From assembly GCA_934479825.1 (NCBI GenBank), contig CAKSOW010000011.1:9370-73369 (forward strand): a stretch of 64,000 bases of DNA. The letters are read 5' to 3'. The notes beneath the pieces are model-generated. The model searched no databases, was not told the DNA's origin, and saw nothing but the letters and a program-made list of their open reading frames with translations. Position 1 is the stretch's first letter. Each line of letters begins with the position of its first letter. This DNA comes from an uncultured Eubacteriales bacterium (lineage in GTDB: Bacteria; Bacillota; Clostridia; Oscillospirales; CAG-382). This document shows, piece after piece, positions 33,979 to 42,523 of the stretch. The position numbers were made by a program, and so were the translations under genes.

Positions 33979-34839
33979 TTATTTATTCTTGAACAGCTCG
34001 CTCGGCGGCATTTTATAATATGCCTTGAATGACTTGCTGAATGCATAAACGCCGGAATAGCCTAATTCTTCCGCCACGCCCGAAATGCTGTAAGCGCGCG
34101 TGCTTAACAGCCGTTTGGCCTCGTCCATACGGCGTTTGTTGTAATAATCCTTGATTTTCTGTCCGGTAATCTGTTTATACCGAGACGAAAGATAGCTGTA
34201 ATTGTAGGTAAGCGCGTCGCCGATCTCAGAAAGCGAACGCAGCGAGTACACATGCGTATCGATATAGTGCGTGATGTGTTCGACAAGTTCTTTATCCGAT
34301 GGCGTGGCAGAAAGAGGCTTGGGCGAAAAATCTACATAGGCGCGTAACATACGGAACGCTATCTGATCGATAAGCGTTGAGAGTATCTCGGTGCGGTAGT
34401 TTTTTGTATCGCCGGATAGCTCATCCAGAATCAAGTCTATGAGCAGTGGAATTCCGTCATCGTGAAAAATGCGGTTGGCTGGCGGCAGGTTTTCTTTCCA
34501 CAATCGGTCGGAAAGCACCGTGAGCTTTGACGAAAGAATACCGAAACTCACAAATTGCTGGCAAAGCGGCGCTCCTTTGTCACTGTCCAACCGATGTAGC
34601 TCATAAGGCGTGGACAAAAAGATATCGCCTTTTTTGACCTTAGTCGGAATATCGGCGGCATAGCTTGTGCCGCTGCCCTCTGCAATATAGGTCAGCTCAA
34701 ACAGCGATCCATGACCATGGAAAGGTACATAGCGGCCGCCCGCGTTTTCATCAACGCCGATTCCGACGTTGCCGATCAAGCTGTTTTCAAGGCAGATCGG
34801 CGGTCCGAAATCAAACTGTATCGGTTTATATTCACGCAT
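33979..34839 (-). CDS. AraC family transcriptional regulator
   Basis: 286 residues from ATG at 34839 (AAAGGAGG 9 nt upstream; the longer frame lies upstream of the promoter). A cupin sensor (FHGHGSLFELTYIAEGSG, about 37-54) is followed by the double helix-turn-helix (about 190-286: LSEIGDALTYNYSYLSSRYK and ISGVAEELGYSGVYAFSKSF). It is divergent from the three-repeat secreted protein, a plausible target. Confidence 0.92.
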   Translation of the reverse strand: MREYKPIQFDFGPPICLENSLIGNVGIGVDENAGGRYVPFHGHGSLFELTYIAEGSGTSYAADIPTKVKKGDIFLSTPYELHRLDSDKGAPLCQQFVSFGILSSKLTVLSDRLWKENLPPANRIFHDDGIPLLIDLILDELSGDTKNYRTEILSTLIDQIAFRMLRAYVDFSPKPLSATPSDKELVEHITHYIDTHVYSLRSLSEIGDALTYNYSYLSSRYKQITGQKIKDYYNKRRMDEAKRLLSTRAYSISGVAEELGYSGVYAFSKSFKAYYKMPPSELFKNK

Positions 34840-34861
34840 GCTTTCGACCTCCTTTAAATGC

Positions 34862-34890
34862 ATTGTAACACGGCTTTGCGCTTCTGTCAA
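34862..34890 (-). promoter_or_regulatory. sigma-A promoter for araC gene
   Basis: On the minus strand TTGACA (34885-34890), 17 nt, TACAAT (34862-34867). The leader is short, about 15-20 nt. Confidence 0.82.
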
Positions 34891-35046
34891 CAAAAAGGTT
34901 GTCCGAAAAGGCGCAGAATCCTGAAAAATGACGCATGATACAAAAAACGGATAAAAATACTGCATTTTCGACATTTACTTGTTTGTCTTTTTTTCTTATA
35001 ATTCTAGATAAGAAAGACACAAATAATTCAGAAAAGGATGATACTC

Positions 35047-37329
35047 ATGCGAAGAAAAACAGGAATACCGTACTTCTTTTATTTAGCGGCACTGTGCCTT
35101 GTGCTTAGTTTTACCGCATTCGCTCTTGAAGCGGAAACACCCGAAAGCGCCGCTGAACCGGTCTTGTCCGCGGCGGCATCTCTGCTTGACGACGCTGTGT
35201 ATGGCGAAAAGCCTGCTGAAACCACCGACGACGGCGTTCTCATTTTCTTTGATAACGGCAACCCCGATGACCTTATCAACAAAGGCGGTATCACGTTACA
35301 GGGTGTGACCGGCGATCCTTACGCCACCGACGGCTATTACACGCGTTCTATCAATACCGGCGACACGCCGTTCCAAGGCGATACTTTCGGTCCGTGCATT
35401 GTGGCGACCGACGGCGTTTCTTTTAAAGACGCAAACGGCAAAAGCTTACACGGCAAGCTGACGTTTTTCGTGGAAATTTATAATTCCGCCACATCGAACA
35501 AAATCTTTCATGTTGGCGTTAAGCCAAAGCCGGCCGACAGTGGGTGGGATTTATGGTCGAACATCTATACAAAATGGAGTGGGGTAGCAGCAGAAGCCTC
35601 CTCGTGGTCAACCATGAAATTCACTTACGATACTTCGGCCAATACCCTTTGCATGGGCCGAAACGCCTGGGATTACAATGATTCACATATCCGGAGTGTT
35701 TATGTGTACTATAAGGAACTGACTCCGGCTGAAAGACCGGCAGTAACTACCGAGGACGGAGAGCTTATCTTCTTTGACAACGGCAATGCAGGGGACAATC
35801 TTAACCTGTATGGTGTAAAGCTTGGCGGCGTGGCTTCTGCTGTCTATGAAAGCGACGGCTTCATGACGCGCTCAATCAATGCTTCCGATACGGTCTTCGC
35901 CGGAGATACCTACGGCCCGTATATCGAAAGTGCAGACGGAAATCTTTTTAAAGATACTTCCGGCAAGGCTTTGAATGGTAAGCTTACGTTTTATGTAGAG
36001 CTATACAATTCCTCCGATAACGCAAAAGTCTATTATGCAGCCAAAAAACCAGCTTCGGATGGCTGGGATGCGTGGTGCAACGTTTTCACAAATTGGAATA
36101 CTGTTTCGGCCGCCGAAAAAACATGGTCGACCCTTAAATACACCTTTGATACGTCAGCAAATCTTATCGGCCTTGCAAGGAACGCTTGGGATCCGGACAA
36201 TTCCAATATCCGCAGTGTCTACGTTTACTATGCGCCTGCCACCGTTTATGCCGAAAAACCGGCGGAAAACACCGATTACGGTAAACTGATCTACTTTGAC
36301 AACGGGAATGAGAGCGATAAAGTCAACCTTTCCAATATTACGCTTGGCGGACTTTTGAGCACGATTGATATAACCGATCACACCTACACGCGCTCTGTCA
36401 ATACCGGCGATACCGTTTTTGCCGGCGATACCTTCGGCGTATATGTCTTGGCTTTGGGCGACGCATTCACGGACGCAGACGGCAATGTTCTTAACGGCAA
36501 ACTTACTATGTGTGCTGAGCTTTACAACAGTGCAAGCGGGAAAAAGGATTATTACGACATTCAAAAACCGGAGGCAGACGGTTGGGATAGTTGGTGCAAC
36601 GTTTACACCAATTGGCACAAAACGGGAGCTGAACCCGGCGTTTGGACGACCCTCACGCTGACGCGCGAAACATCGGCTACGTTACTCGGCTTCGCAAGAG
36701 ACTCTTGGGATCCGAACAATTCCAATGTCCGTTCGGTCTATGTTTACTACAAACCCTATGAAATAACGACCTCAAAACAGATCTCAATCCGGGTCACTGA
36801 AAATGCTGGAATTCGTTTCAGAGGTTCGGTTTCCGAGGCGACGCTTGCATCGGCTGATGAAGTAGGGTTTATCATCGCACGCGGCGATCTGCTCACGGCT
36901 GGCGGTTACAATGCCGCCGACGAAGTGAGGATTTCCGGCGCAGTCACAGAGAAAACAGACAATCCGGCTTCGTTCGGCGCCGCAACGGTAAACGGTTTTA
37001 AGCTTGCCGGCGCGCGCAACTACAAAAAAGATTCTATCGATAAATTGACCGCTTCCCTCGTAGGCGGCTATGATTTCACCGGCGTTGTTATCAATCTGCA
37101 AAATCCGTACACTGCCGCAGATGGTACAAAATATGCCAACCGTTACGCCATTCCGCTTGTGGGACGCGCTTACGTCAAGATCGGTTCGCTGTATTATTAC
37201 GGGGATTGCACCACGGCCAGCATGAAAGATGTTGCCGAGAAGATTAAGCAGTCCGGTTCGGCCACCTACACGGAAAACCAAGAATATATCGACACGGTTA
37301 TCGCTACGGCCGGCGCTAAGGCAGAGTAG
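35047..37329 (+). CDS. secreted protein with three large repeats and a C-terminal domain
   Basis: 760 residues from ATG at 35047 (AAGGA 8 nt upstream). Signal peptide over about 1-27 (MRRKTGIPYFFYLAALCLVL...). Three units of about 173 residues follow, each with the pattern GxLIFFDNGN, (T/M)TRSINxxDT, FAGDTFGPY, GKLTFYVELYNS, GWDxWCNVxTNW and NIRSVYVYY. The C-terminal about 185 residues (ISIRVTENAGIRFRGSVSE, VGFIIARGDLL) are a different domain. The units look like carbohydrate-binding-type beta-sandwiches, but I recognise no named family. No membrane anchor, sortase motif or SLH unit is present, so it is probably released. Confidence 0.85.
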   Translation: MRRKTGIPYFFYLAALCLVLSFTAFALEAETPESAAEPVLSAAASLLDDAVYGEKPAETTDDGVLIFFDNGNPDDLINKGGITLQGVTGDPYATDGYYTRSINTGDTPFQGDTFGPCIVATDGVSFKDANGKSLHGKLTFFVEIYNSATSNKIFHVGVKPKPADSGWDLWSNIYTKWSGVAAEASSWSTMKFTYDTSANTLCMGRNAWDYNDSHIRSVYVYYKELTPAERPAVTTEDGELIFFDNGNAGDNLNLYGVKLGGVASAVYESDGFMTRSINASDTVFAGDTYGPYIESADGNLFKDTSGKALNGKLTFYVELYNSSDNAKVYYAAKKPASDGWDAWCNVFTNWNTVSAAEKTWSTLKYTFDTSANLIGLARNAWDPDNSNIRSVYVYYAPATVYAEKPAENTDYGKLIYFDNGNESDKVNLSNITLGGLLSTIDITDHTYTRSVNTGDTVFAGDTFGVYVLALGDAFTDADGNVLNGKLTMCAELYNSASGKKDYYDIQKPEADGWDSWCNVYTNWHKTGAEPGVWTTLTLTRETSATLLGFARDSWDPNNSNVRSVYVYYKPYEITTSKQISIRVTENAGIRFRGSVSEATLASADEVGFIIARGDLLTAGGYNAADEVRISGAVTEKTDNPASFGAATVNGFKLAGARNYKKDSIDKLTASLVGGYDFTGVVINLQNPYTAADGTKYANRYAIPLVGRAYVKIGSLYYYGDCTTASMKDVAEKIKQSGSATYTENQEYIDTVIATAGAKAE
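35206..36765 (+). repeat. three in-frame tandem repeat units of about 520 bp
   Basis: Units begin near 35206, 35730 and 36250 and are diverged at DNA level but clearly paralogous at protein level, as shown by the recurring FFDNGN, TRSIN and VRSVYVYY blocks. The divergence suggests old internal duplication. Confidence 0.8.
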
Positions 37330-37417
37330 AGGAGGAAAACGATTCCGAAGCAGATTCGGACGATCTCATGTAATAACATTTTGCAAAGCAAGGGTTTCTC
37401 TCCCCTTTGCCCGATAC

Positions 37418-37475
37418 ACAAGGGCTTTTCCCCTTGTTTGAGTTGTCCCCCTTTTCAGAAAAGAAAAGGGGGACA
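37418..37475 (+). terminator. two hairpins after the repeat protein gene
   Basis: A 7-bp stem (37418-37424 with 37431-37437) and a 13-bp stem (37444-37456 with 37463-37475). Only short U-runs follow, so termination strength is uncertain. Confidence 0.5.
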
Positions 37476-37518
37476 TACTTTTGGGGAAGTAACGGACATC
37501 ACTCTTCAAAACACGTAA

Positions 37519-37556
37519 AACGCGCGACAGGTTGACAATGCAACCCATCGCGCGTT
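37519..37556 (-). terminator. intrinsic terminator of the feo operon
   Basis: A long stem with one internal loop (AACGCGCGA 37519-37527 with 37548-37556, inner GGTTG/CAACC) ending in UUUU on the minus strand, 25 nt after the DUF2325 stop. Confidence 0.78.
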
Positions 37557-37581
37557 CAGATCATAATTTAAAAGCGTATCC

Positions 37582-37878
37582 TTACTTCGCACATGCACCG
37601 GCGAAATATTCGCTGAGTGCCTCCTGCAAAGCGCAGGCACTGGAAGAATGACAGTGTTTGAGTGCCGCCCCTGTCTTTTGCGCTTGTTCCGATGCAACCC
37701 CTACCATTTTATGCGCTACCGTTCCGGTGAAAACGATCACCATATCCGGTGACCCGATCTGATTCTTGAAGTTGGCAGGACACTGGGTGAAAACTTTGCA
37801 TTTGCATCCAAAGCTCTTGCAAATCTCTTTATAGCGGCAATGCATTCGGTCATGACCGCCGACAATGACGATACTCAT
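37582..37878 (-). CDS. DUF2325 domain protein
   Basis: 98 residues from ATG at 37878 (AAGGAG 9 nt upstream). The start SIVIVGGHDRMHCRYKEIC and the segments FTQCPANFKNQIG and HCHSSSACALQEAL match DUF2325. It contains seven cysteines and several histidines, so metal or redox binding is possible. Position after feoB and a nearby GTTAG-N6-CTAAC site link it to iron. Function of the family is unknown. Confidence 0.85.
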   Translation of the reverse strand: MSIVIVGGHDRMHCRYKEICKSFGCKCKVFTQCPANFKNQIGSPDMVIVFTGTVAHKMVGVASEQAQKTGAALKHCHSSSACALQEALSEYFAGACAK

Positions 37879-37914
37879 TCTTTCATCTCCTTGAATTTTC
37901 AACGATTTATTTTA

Positions 37915-37930
37915 GTTAGTCTTAACTAAC
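37915..37930. promoter_or_regulatory. putative iron operator, copy 1
   Basis: GTTAGTCTTAACTAAC, a perfect-arm member of the GTTAG-N6-CTAAC set, 37 nt upstream of the DUF2325 start. Confidence 0.6.
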
Positions 37931-38014
37931 TCATGGTTTTTGACATACCGCAAAGCGAAAGCCTTGCGGTATGTCTTTGTGAGGGAAATTGTAATTTTGC
38001 CTGTTGAACAGTGC

Positions 38015-38194
38015 CTATTTTTTGCCGTCTGAATGGCAGGAACCATGCATGGCGCAATGGGCGCATGTTCCGCCGCAGGTGGATCTACCTTGCTTTTTGC
38101 TTCGCACCAGATACACCACAATAGCGGCGCAAACAGCAATCAAAACCAATGCGACGACGATCGTTGAAAGATTCTGACTCAGAAACGTAAGCAT
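38015..38194 (-). CDS. FeoB-associated Cys-rich membrane protein
   Basis: 59 residues. ATG codons stand in tandem at 38197 and 38194; AGGGGA is 6 nt from the second and 3 nt from the first, so the second is preferred. One N-terminal helix (about 9-31) leads to a basic stretch and a Cys-rich tail (STCGGTCAHCAMHGSCHSDGKK region), the hallmark of this family found after feoB in Clostridia. The Cys/His tail probably handles iron or redox at the FeoB pore on the cytoplasmic side. Confidence 0.9.
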   Translation of the reverse strand: MLTFLSQNLSTIVVALVLIAVCAAIVVYLVRSKKQGRSTCGGTCAHCAMHGSCHSDGKK

Positions 38195-38236
38195 CATAAA
38201 TCCCCTTTCGTTTATAGTATATGCGGAAAATTTGAT

Positions 38237-40663
38237 TTATTTCAGCGCTTTTTCTTTTTCGGCTACTTTCACGTTGCTGGTGAGTTTGCCGGATTCCTTA
38301 TACGGTTTGAACAGCTGATAAATGATAGCCGCAAGAGCGATGACCGCTGCAATAACGCCAATCACATTTGCTTTGCCGGTGAAGAGGTTACCGAACTGGT
38401 TGACCATGAGTGCGACCACATAGGCGAATCCGCACTGATAACCGATAGCGAACCAAGTCCATTTAGCGTTGTTCATTTCACGTTTGATAGCGCCGATAGC
38501 TGCAAAGCACGGTGCGCAGAGGAGGTTGAATACGAGGAACGAATAACCGGAGATCTGCGTGAATGCCTGTGCGATAGCCTGGTAAACCGTTCCTTCACCG
38601 CCGCCGTAAAGGATACCGAGCGTACCGACGATGTTTTCCTTAGCCACAAGACCGGTGATAGAAGCCACAGCGGCCTGCCAGTTGCCCCAGCCGAGCGGAG
38701 CAAAAATCCAGGCAATTGCATTACCGATAGCGGCAAGGATACTCATATCGATTTCCGATTCATCGAGCATGCGGAAACCGTCCGGCGTAAAGCCAAAGTA
38801 GGTGGTGAACCAAACAAAGATCGTGGAAAGAAGGATGATGGTGCCGGCTTTCTTAATGAACGACCAGCCGCGTTCCCACATGCTGCGAAGCACGTTGAGG
38901 ACAGTCGGCAGGTGGTATGCCGGAAGCTCCATAACGAACGGAGCCGGGTCGCCGGAGAACATCTTGGTCTTCTTCAACATGATACCCGAAATGATGATAG
39001 CTGCCATACCGACAAAGTATGCCGAAGTAGCAACCCAAGCCGAGCCGCCGAAGATAGCGCCGGCGATCATCGAGATAAACGGAACTTTCGCGCCGCACGG
39101 GATAAAGGTGGTGGTCATAATGGTCATCTTGCGGTCGCGGTCATTTTCAATGGTACGCGAAGCCATGATACCCGGAACGCCGCATCCCGTACCGATAAGC
39201 ATCGGGATAAAGGACTTACCGGAAAGACCGAATTTACGGAAGATACGGTCAAGGACGAACGCGATACGCGCCATATAACCGCATGCTTCAAGGAATGCAA
39301 GGAGTAAGAACAGAACGAGCATCTGCGGAACGAAACCGAGAACGGCGCCGACGCCGGCCACGATACCGTCTAAGATCAAGCCTTTGAGCCAATCCGCACA
39401 GCCGATTGCGTCTAATCCGTTTTCAACCAATACCGGAATACCCGGAACCCATACGCCGTAAGCGGCCGGATCGGGTTCATCGCCGATTTCTTCCAAAGTC
39501 TTTTCAGCTTCGGCAAGATCGTCCATAGTTGCCGTTTCGGTAGAAACTGCAAGGGTTTCTTCATCTTCTACGTCATAGGTGAATTCACCGTTTTCCGGTT
39601 CGCCGTTTTCTTCGACATAGGCGGCATAGCCGTCAACAATTGCAGAAGCATCGCCGTATTCTTCGGCTACTTCGTTGTATTCAGCCGAACCGATACCGAA
39701 CAGATGCCAGCCGTCGCCGAACAAACCGTCGTTTGCCCAGTCTGTTGCCGACGAACCGACCGTTACCATGGATATGTAGTACACAAGGAACATGACAACT
39801 GCGAAGATCGGGAGACCCAACCAACGGTTGGTAACAACCTTATCGATCTTATCAGAGGTCGAAAGCTTGCCGATGTTCTTTTTCTTGTAGCAGTTCTTCA
39901 TTAAGCCGGCGATGTAGACATAACGTTCGTTGGTGATAATGCTTTCTGCGTCGTCATCCAATTCTTTTTCAGCGGCCGCGATATCGGTTTCGATATGAGC
40001 CATGGTTTCTTTCGGAATCTTCAGCTCTTCAAGAGCTTTGGCATCACGCTCGAAGATCTTGATTGCGTACCAGCGCTGACGTTCTTGGGGCATATCGTGA
40101 AGAACGGCTTCTTCGATATGAGCGATAGCGTGTTCCACAGGGCCGGAGAACGTGTGCATCGGAACGGTCTTGCCGTTCTTGGCTGCCGCGATAGCCGCTT
40201 CGGCGGCTTCTTCAATGCCGGTGCCCTTCAAAGCCGAGATCTCAACGATCTTACATCCGAGTTCACGCGAAAGTTCTTCCACGTTGATCTTGTCGCCGCT
40301 CTTGCGGACAACGTCCATCATGTTGATTGCGATGACTACCGGAATACCGAGTTCAGTAAGCTGGGTGGTCAAATACAGGTTTCTTTCAAGGTTGGTACCG
40401 TCGACGATGTTCAAAATCGCGTCGGGGCGTTCGCCGATCAAATAGTTACGGGCGACTACTTCCTCCAACGTATACGGAGAAAGGGAATAGATACCCGGAA
40501 GGTCGGTAACGATAACGCCGTCGTGTTTCTTTAATTTGCCTTCTTTTTTTTCTACGGTAACGCCCGGCCAGTTACCGACGAACTGGTTAGAACCGGTAAG
40601 CGCGTTAAACAGTGTTGTTTTACCGCAGTTAGGATTTCCTGCAAGGGCGATCCTCAAATTCAT
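38237..40663 (-). CDS. feoB: ferrous iron transport protein B
   Basis: 808 residues. G domain: G1 GNPNCGKTTLFN (9-20), G3 DLPGIYSL, G4 NMMD (114-117). A helical GDI segment follows, then the membrane domain with the two Gate motifs (QMLVLFLLLAFLEACGYMAR and PCFAAIGA-type segment near the end). An acidic insert of about 85 residues (318-404) sits in the first external loop. The protein moves Fe(II) inward, gated by GTP. It follows two feoA genes and carries its own upstream operator-like site. Confidence 0.97.
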   Translation of the reverse strand: MNLRIALAGNPNCGKTTLFNALTGSNQFVGNWPGVTVEKKEGKLKKHDGVIVTDLPGIYSLSPYTLEEVVARNYLIGERPDAILNIVDGTNLERNLYLTTQLTELGIPVVIAINMMDVVRKSGDKINVEELSRELGCKIVEISALKGTGIEEAAEAAIAAAKNGKTVPMHTFSGPVEHAIAHIEEAVLHDMPQERQRWYAIKIFERDAKALEELKIPKETMAHIETDIAAAEKELDDDAESIITNERYVYIAGLMKNCYKKKNIGKLSTSDKIDKVVTNRWLGLPIFAVVMFLVYYISMVTVGSSATDWANDGLFGDGWHLFGIGSAEYNEVAEEYGDASAIVDGYAAYVEENGEPENGEFTYDVEDEETLAVSTETATMDDLAEAEKTLEEIGDEPDPAAYGVWVPGIPVLVENGLDAIGCADWLKGLILDGIVAGVGAVLGFVPQMLVLFLLLAFLEACGYMARIAFVLDRIFRKFGLSGKSFIPMLIGTGCGVPGIMASRTIENDRDRKMTIMTTTFIPCGAKVPFISMIAGAIFGGSAWVATSAYFVGMAAIIISGIMLKKTKMFSGDPAPFVMELPAYHLPTVLNVLRSMWERGWSFIKKAGTIILLSTIFVWFTTYFGFTPDGFRMLDESEIDMSILAAIGNAIAWIFAPLGWGNWQAAVASITGLVAKENIVGTLGILYGGGEGTVYQAIAQAFTQISGYSFLVFNLLCAPCFAAIGAIKREMNNAKWTWFAIGYQCGFAYVVALMVNQFGNLFTGKANVIGVIAAVIALAAIIYQLFKPYKESGKLTSNVKVAEKEKALK

Positions 40664-40684
40664 GATTGGTTCCTCACTTTCTGC

Positions 40685-40700
40685 GTTAGCCTAAGCTAAC
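40685..40700. promoter_or_regulatory. putative iron operator, copy 2
   Basis: GTTAGCCTAAGCTAAC, perfect inverted arms of 6 bp, between feoA and feoB, 21 nt before the feoB start. It resembles half of the DtxR-type consensus TTAGGTTAGCCTAACCTAA. Confidence 0.65.
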
Positions 40701-40743
40701 CTATAATTAAAAATATTTGCGGGTTTCTGCGAAATAACCGGTC

Positions 40744-40965
40744 TTATTCAATTTCGATCATTTCCGCGTCCGCTTTACGCAAGGAAAGCTCATAACCTCT
40801 GACGGTAATCTCAACCGGATCGCCGAGCGGAGCTACTTTGCGGACATGTACATCAACGCCTTTTGTGATGCCCATATCCATGATACGGCGTTTGACAGCG
40901 CCCTCGCCGTGAAGCTTTACGACGCGGACATTTTCGCCGATTTTGGCTTCTTTGAGTGTTCGCAT
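40744..40965 (-). CDS. feoA: ferrous iron transport protein A (downstream copy)
   Basis: 73 residues from ATG at 40965 (AAGGAGG 7-8 nt upstream). An SH3-like small FeoA: MRTLKEAKIGENVRVVKL, KRRIMDMGITKGVDVHV, DPVEITVRGYELSLRKADAE. FeoA proteins bind FeoB and modulate iron uptake. It is the second of two different feoA genes in tandem. Confidence 0.94.
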   Translation of the reverse strand: MRTLKEAKIGENVRVVKLHGEGAVKRRIMDMGITKGVDVHVRKVAPLGDPVEITVRGYELSLRKADAEMIEIE

Positions 40966-41022
40966 TGCGATATCCTCCTTAAATATATAAAAATTAAATG
41001 TGGACAAAGTGGAAAAGCGCTC

Positions 41023-41232
41023 TTAAATCATAATCTTGCGTGCCATTTCTTCGCTGATGGCAACTCTTGCTTCCTTGACGTTGACGATAACGCTGCCGCC
41101 GAGTTTGCTGACGACTGTTACTGTTCCGCCTGCCACGAAACCGAGGTTTTCAAGATGTTTTTTAACTTCCGGCGTTCCGCCGATGCGCTTGATGATATTT
41201 TCTTCTCCGAGTTCTGCCAAAGACAAGGGCAT
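41023..41232 (-). CDS. ferrous iron transport protein A (first gene of operon)
   Basis: 69 residues, AGGAGG 8 nt upstream. FeoA fold: GGTPEVKKHLENLGFVAGGTVTVV, NVKEARVAISEEMARKI. It is diverged from the second FeoA, so the two probably differ in role. First gene behind the iron-regulated promoter. Confidence 0.92.
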   Translation of the reverse strand: MPLSLAELGEENIIKRIGGTPEVKKHLENLGFVAGGTVTVVSKLGGSVIVNVKEARVAISEEMARKIMI

Positions 41233-41251
41233 TTGAACGGCCTCCTTTTTG

Positions 41252-41267
41252 TTAGTGCCGGCTAACC
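41252..41267. promoter_or_regulatory. putative iron operator, copy 3
   Basis: GTTAGTGCCGGCTAAC, in the 5' leader of the first feoA gene. Confidence 0.6.
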
Positions 41268-41285
41268 GAATGCGCGAAAAAATAG

Positions 41286-41301
41286 TTAGCCTTTTCTAAC
41301 T
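41286..41301. promoter_or_regulatory. putative iron operator, copy 4
   Basis: GTTAGCCTTTTCTAAC, just downstream of the feo promoter. Confidence 0.62.
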
Positions 41302-41308
41302 TCATGGG

Positions 41309-41324
41309 TTAGTTTAGCATAACT
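41309..41324. promoter_or_regulatory. putative iron operator, copy 5, over the -10 box
   Basis: GTTAGTTTAGCATAAC, one mismatch in the right arm. It covers the -10 hexamer of the feo promoter, so a bound repressor would block RNA polymerase. Confidence 0.6.
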
Positions 41325-41340
41325 ATCAATTGTTGTCAAG
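41312..41340 (-). promoter_or_regulatory. sigma-A promoter of the feo operon
   Basis: On the minus strand TTGACA (41335-41340), 17 nt, TAAACT (41312-41317), followed by three operator-like repeats before the feoA start. Confidence 0.75.
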
Positions 41341-41437
41341 GGGTTGCTGTAAAAAAATTGAGATTTTACGCTTTCGACAAATTTCACCTTGATTTTTGCC
41401 GGGCAAATTAGGCATGTTGCAGCATGTCAGAAGGAGT

Positions 41438-42513
41438 GTTACTTTTGCGAAAAGTAACCAAAGAGGCACTTGGGGATTGCCTTTCTTTTTCGGGAAGCCC
41501 GGGATAGGGGCTCTTAGGGGAAACTTTTCTTTTCTTGAAAAGTTTCCAAAAGGGACGTTTTTACGTTCTTTTTGCTTCTGCAAAAAGAACCAAAAAGCAG
41601 ACCGAGGGCCGCGGCCCTCTGGACTCCCGGAGCGCGGTTCAAAGCTCTGCACAGGCATGTTTTTATAGAAATTGAAATGGTTCGTCACTAAAACAGCTTT
41701 TAGGCTTTGAACCGGTGCGAAAGGGGAGCTGTACAGCAAACGCTCGGACGCGTCAAAAGTTGCCGGTGGCAAGTTTTGACGTGTCGGAGACCGCCGAAAC
41801 AGGGAGTATTGTGAGCGGATGCGAACAAGACGACCATGTTTCAAGGAGACTATCGCTAAATATCCAGATTTTGACTTTGGTCGGTTAGTGCTGGGGCTTG
41901 CCGCCGCAAGCAGTCGATAAAAAGGGAAGTTGCACGTTATATTGGTGCGGTGAAAGGAGAAAATTTGGTGTGGGCAAATGGAAAGTTGGGAGTAAATCTG
42001 TGGCTTGCATATATGCAGAAAATCGAAATTTTTGCATTTTCATCCCAAACTTTCCGTTTTCCCAAACAACAACTTTCTGTTCTCTCAAAAACAACCTCCC
42101 ACCAAACTCTCCCATTTCATGACACACATAACCTACTTGTCCGCCTAAATCAAACTATGCCTTTTTATAAACACTTGCAAATCTTTGCGCAGTAAAGCTA
42201 CCCCCTTCGTACCGGTTCAAAATACTCCGAGCTGTATGGCACAAGACTACGATTTTTGCTAAAATTTCTTGATAGGCACACAGCTTGCGTTTTAGTAAGA
42301 AATTTCACCGCTCGGAATTTTGAACCGAGGTCGCAGGGCGGAGCCCCGTCTGCTTTTGGTTACTTTTCGAGAACCGAAAAGCACCCCCAAGTGCCCTTTT
42401 GGTGACTTTTCGGGAAAAGTCAAACTCTCCCAAGAGCCTCTTTCCAAGCCTTTTTCAAAAAGGCAACTTCCCGGCAGTCCCTGACGGGACTGCCGCTCAC
42501 GCTCCTGCGTGAA
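41438..42513. repeat. composite non-coding repeat element B (copy of element A)
   Basis: About 1.08 kb without a credible gene. The left arm lacks the terminal GGCGGC and TCACGC hairpins and starts at GTTACTTTTGCGAAAAGTAAC-type palindrome (41438); the GAGGGCC/GGCCCTC hairpin and GGTTCAAA (41636) follow. The right arm ends near 42513 with a GCGTGA module. Identical blocks shared with the core of element A include GAACCGGTGCGAAAGGGGAG (41709-41728 and 19932-19951), CGCCGCAAGCAGT (41902-41914 and 20011-20023), CACATAACCTAC (42125-42136 and 20231-20242) and ACCGGTTCAAAATACTCCGA (42211-42230 and 20315-20334), in the same order. It ends 10 nt from the GH127 stop codon. Confidence 0.87.
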
Positions 42514-42523
42514 AATGGAATGG

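Noticed and set aside
41326..41844. 172-residue minus frame and 90-residue plus frame over element B
   Set aside because: Both strands are open across the same hairpin repeats, a by-product of the palindromes rather than coding.
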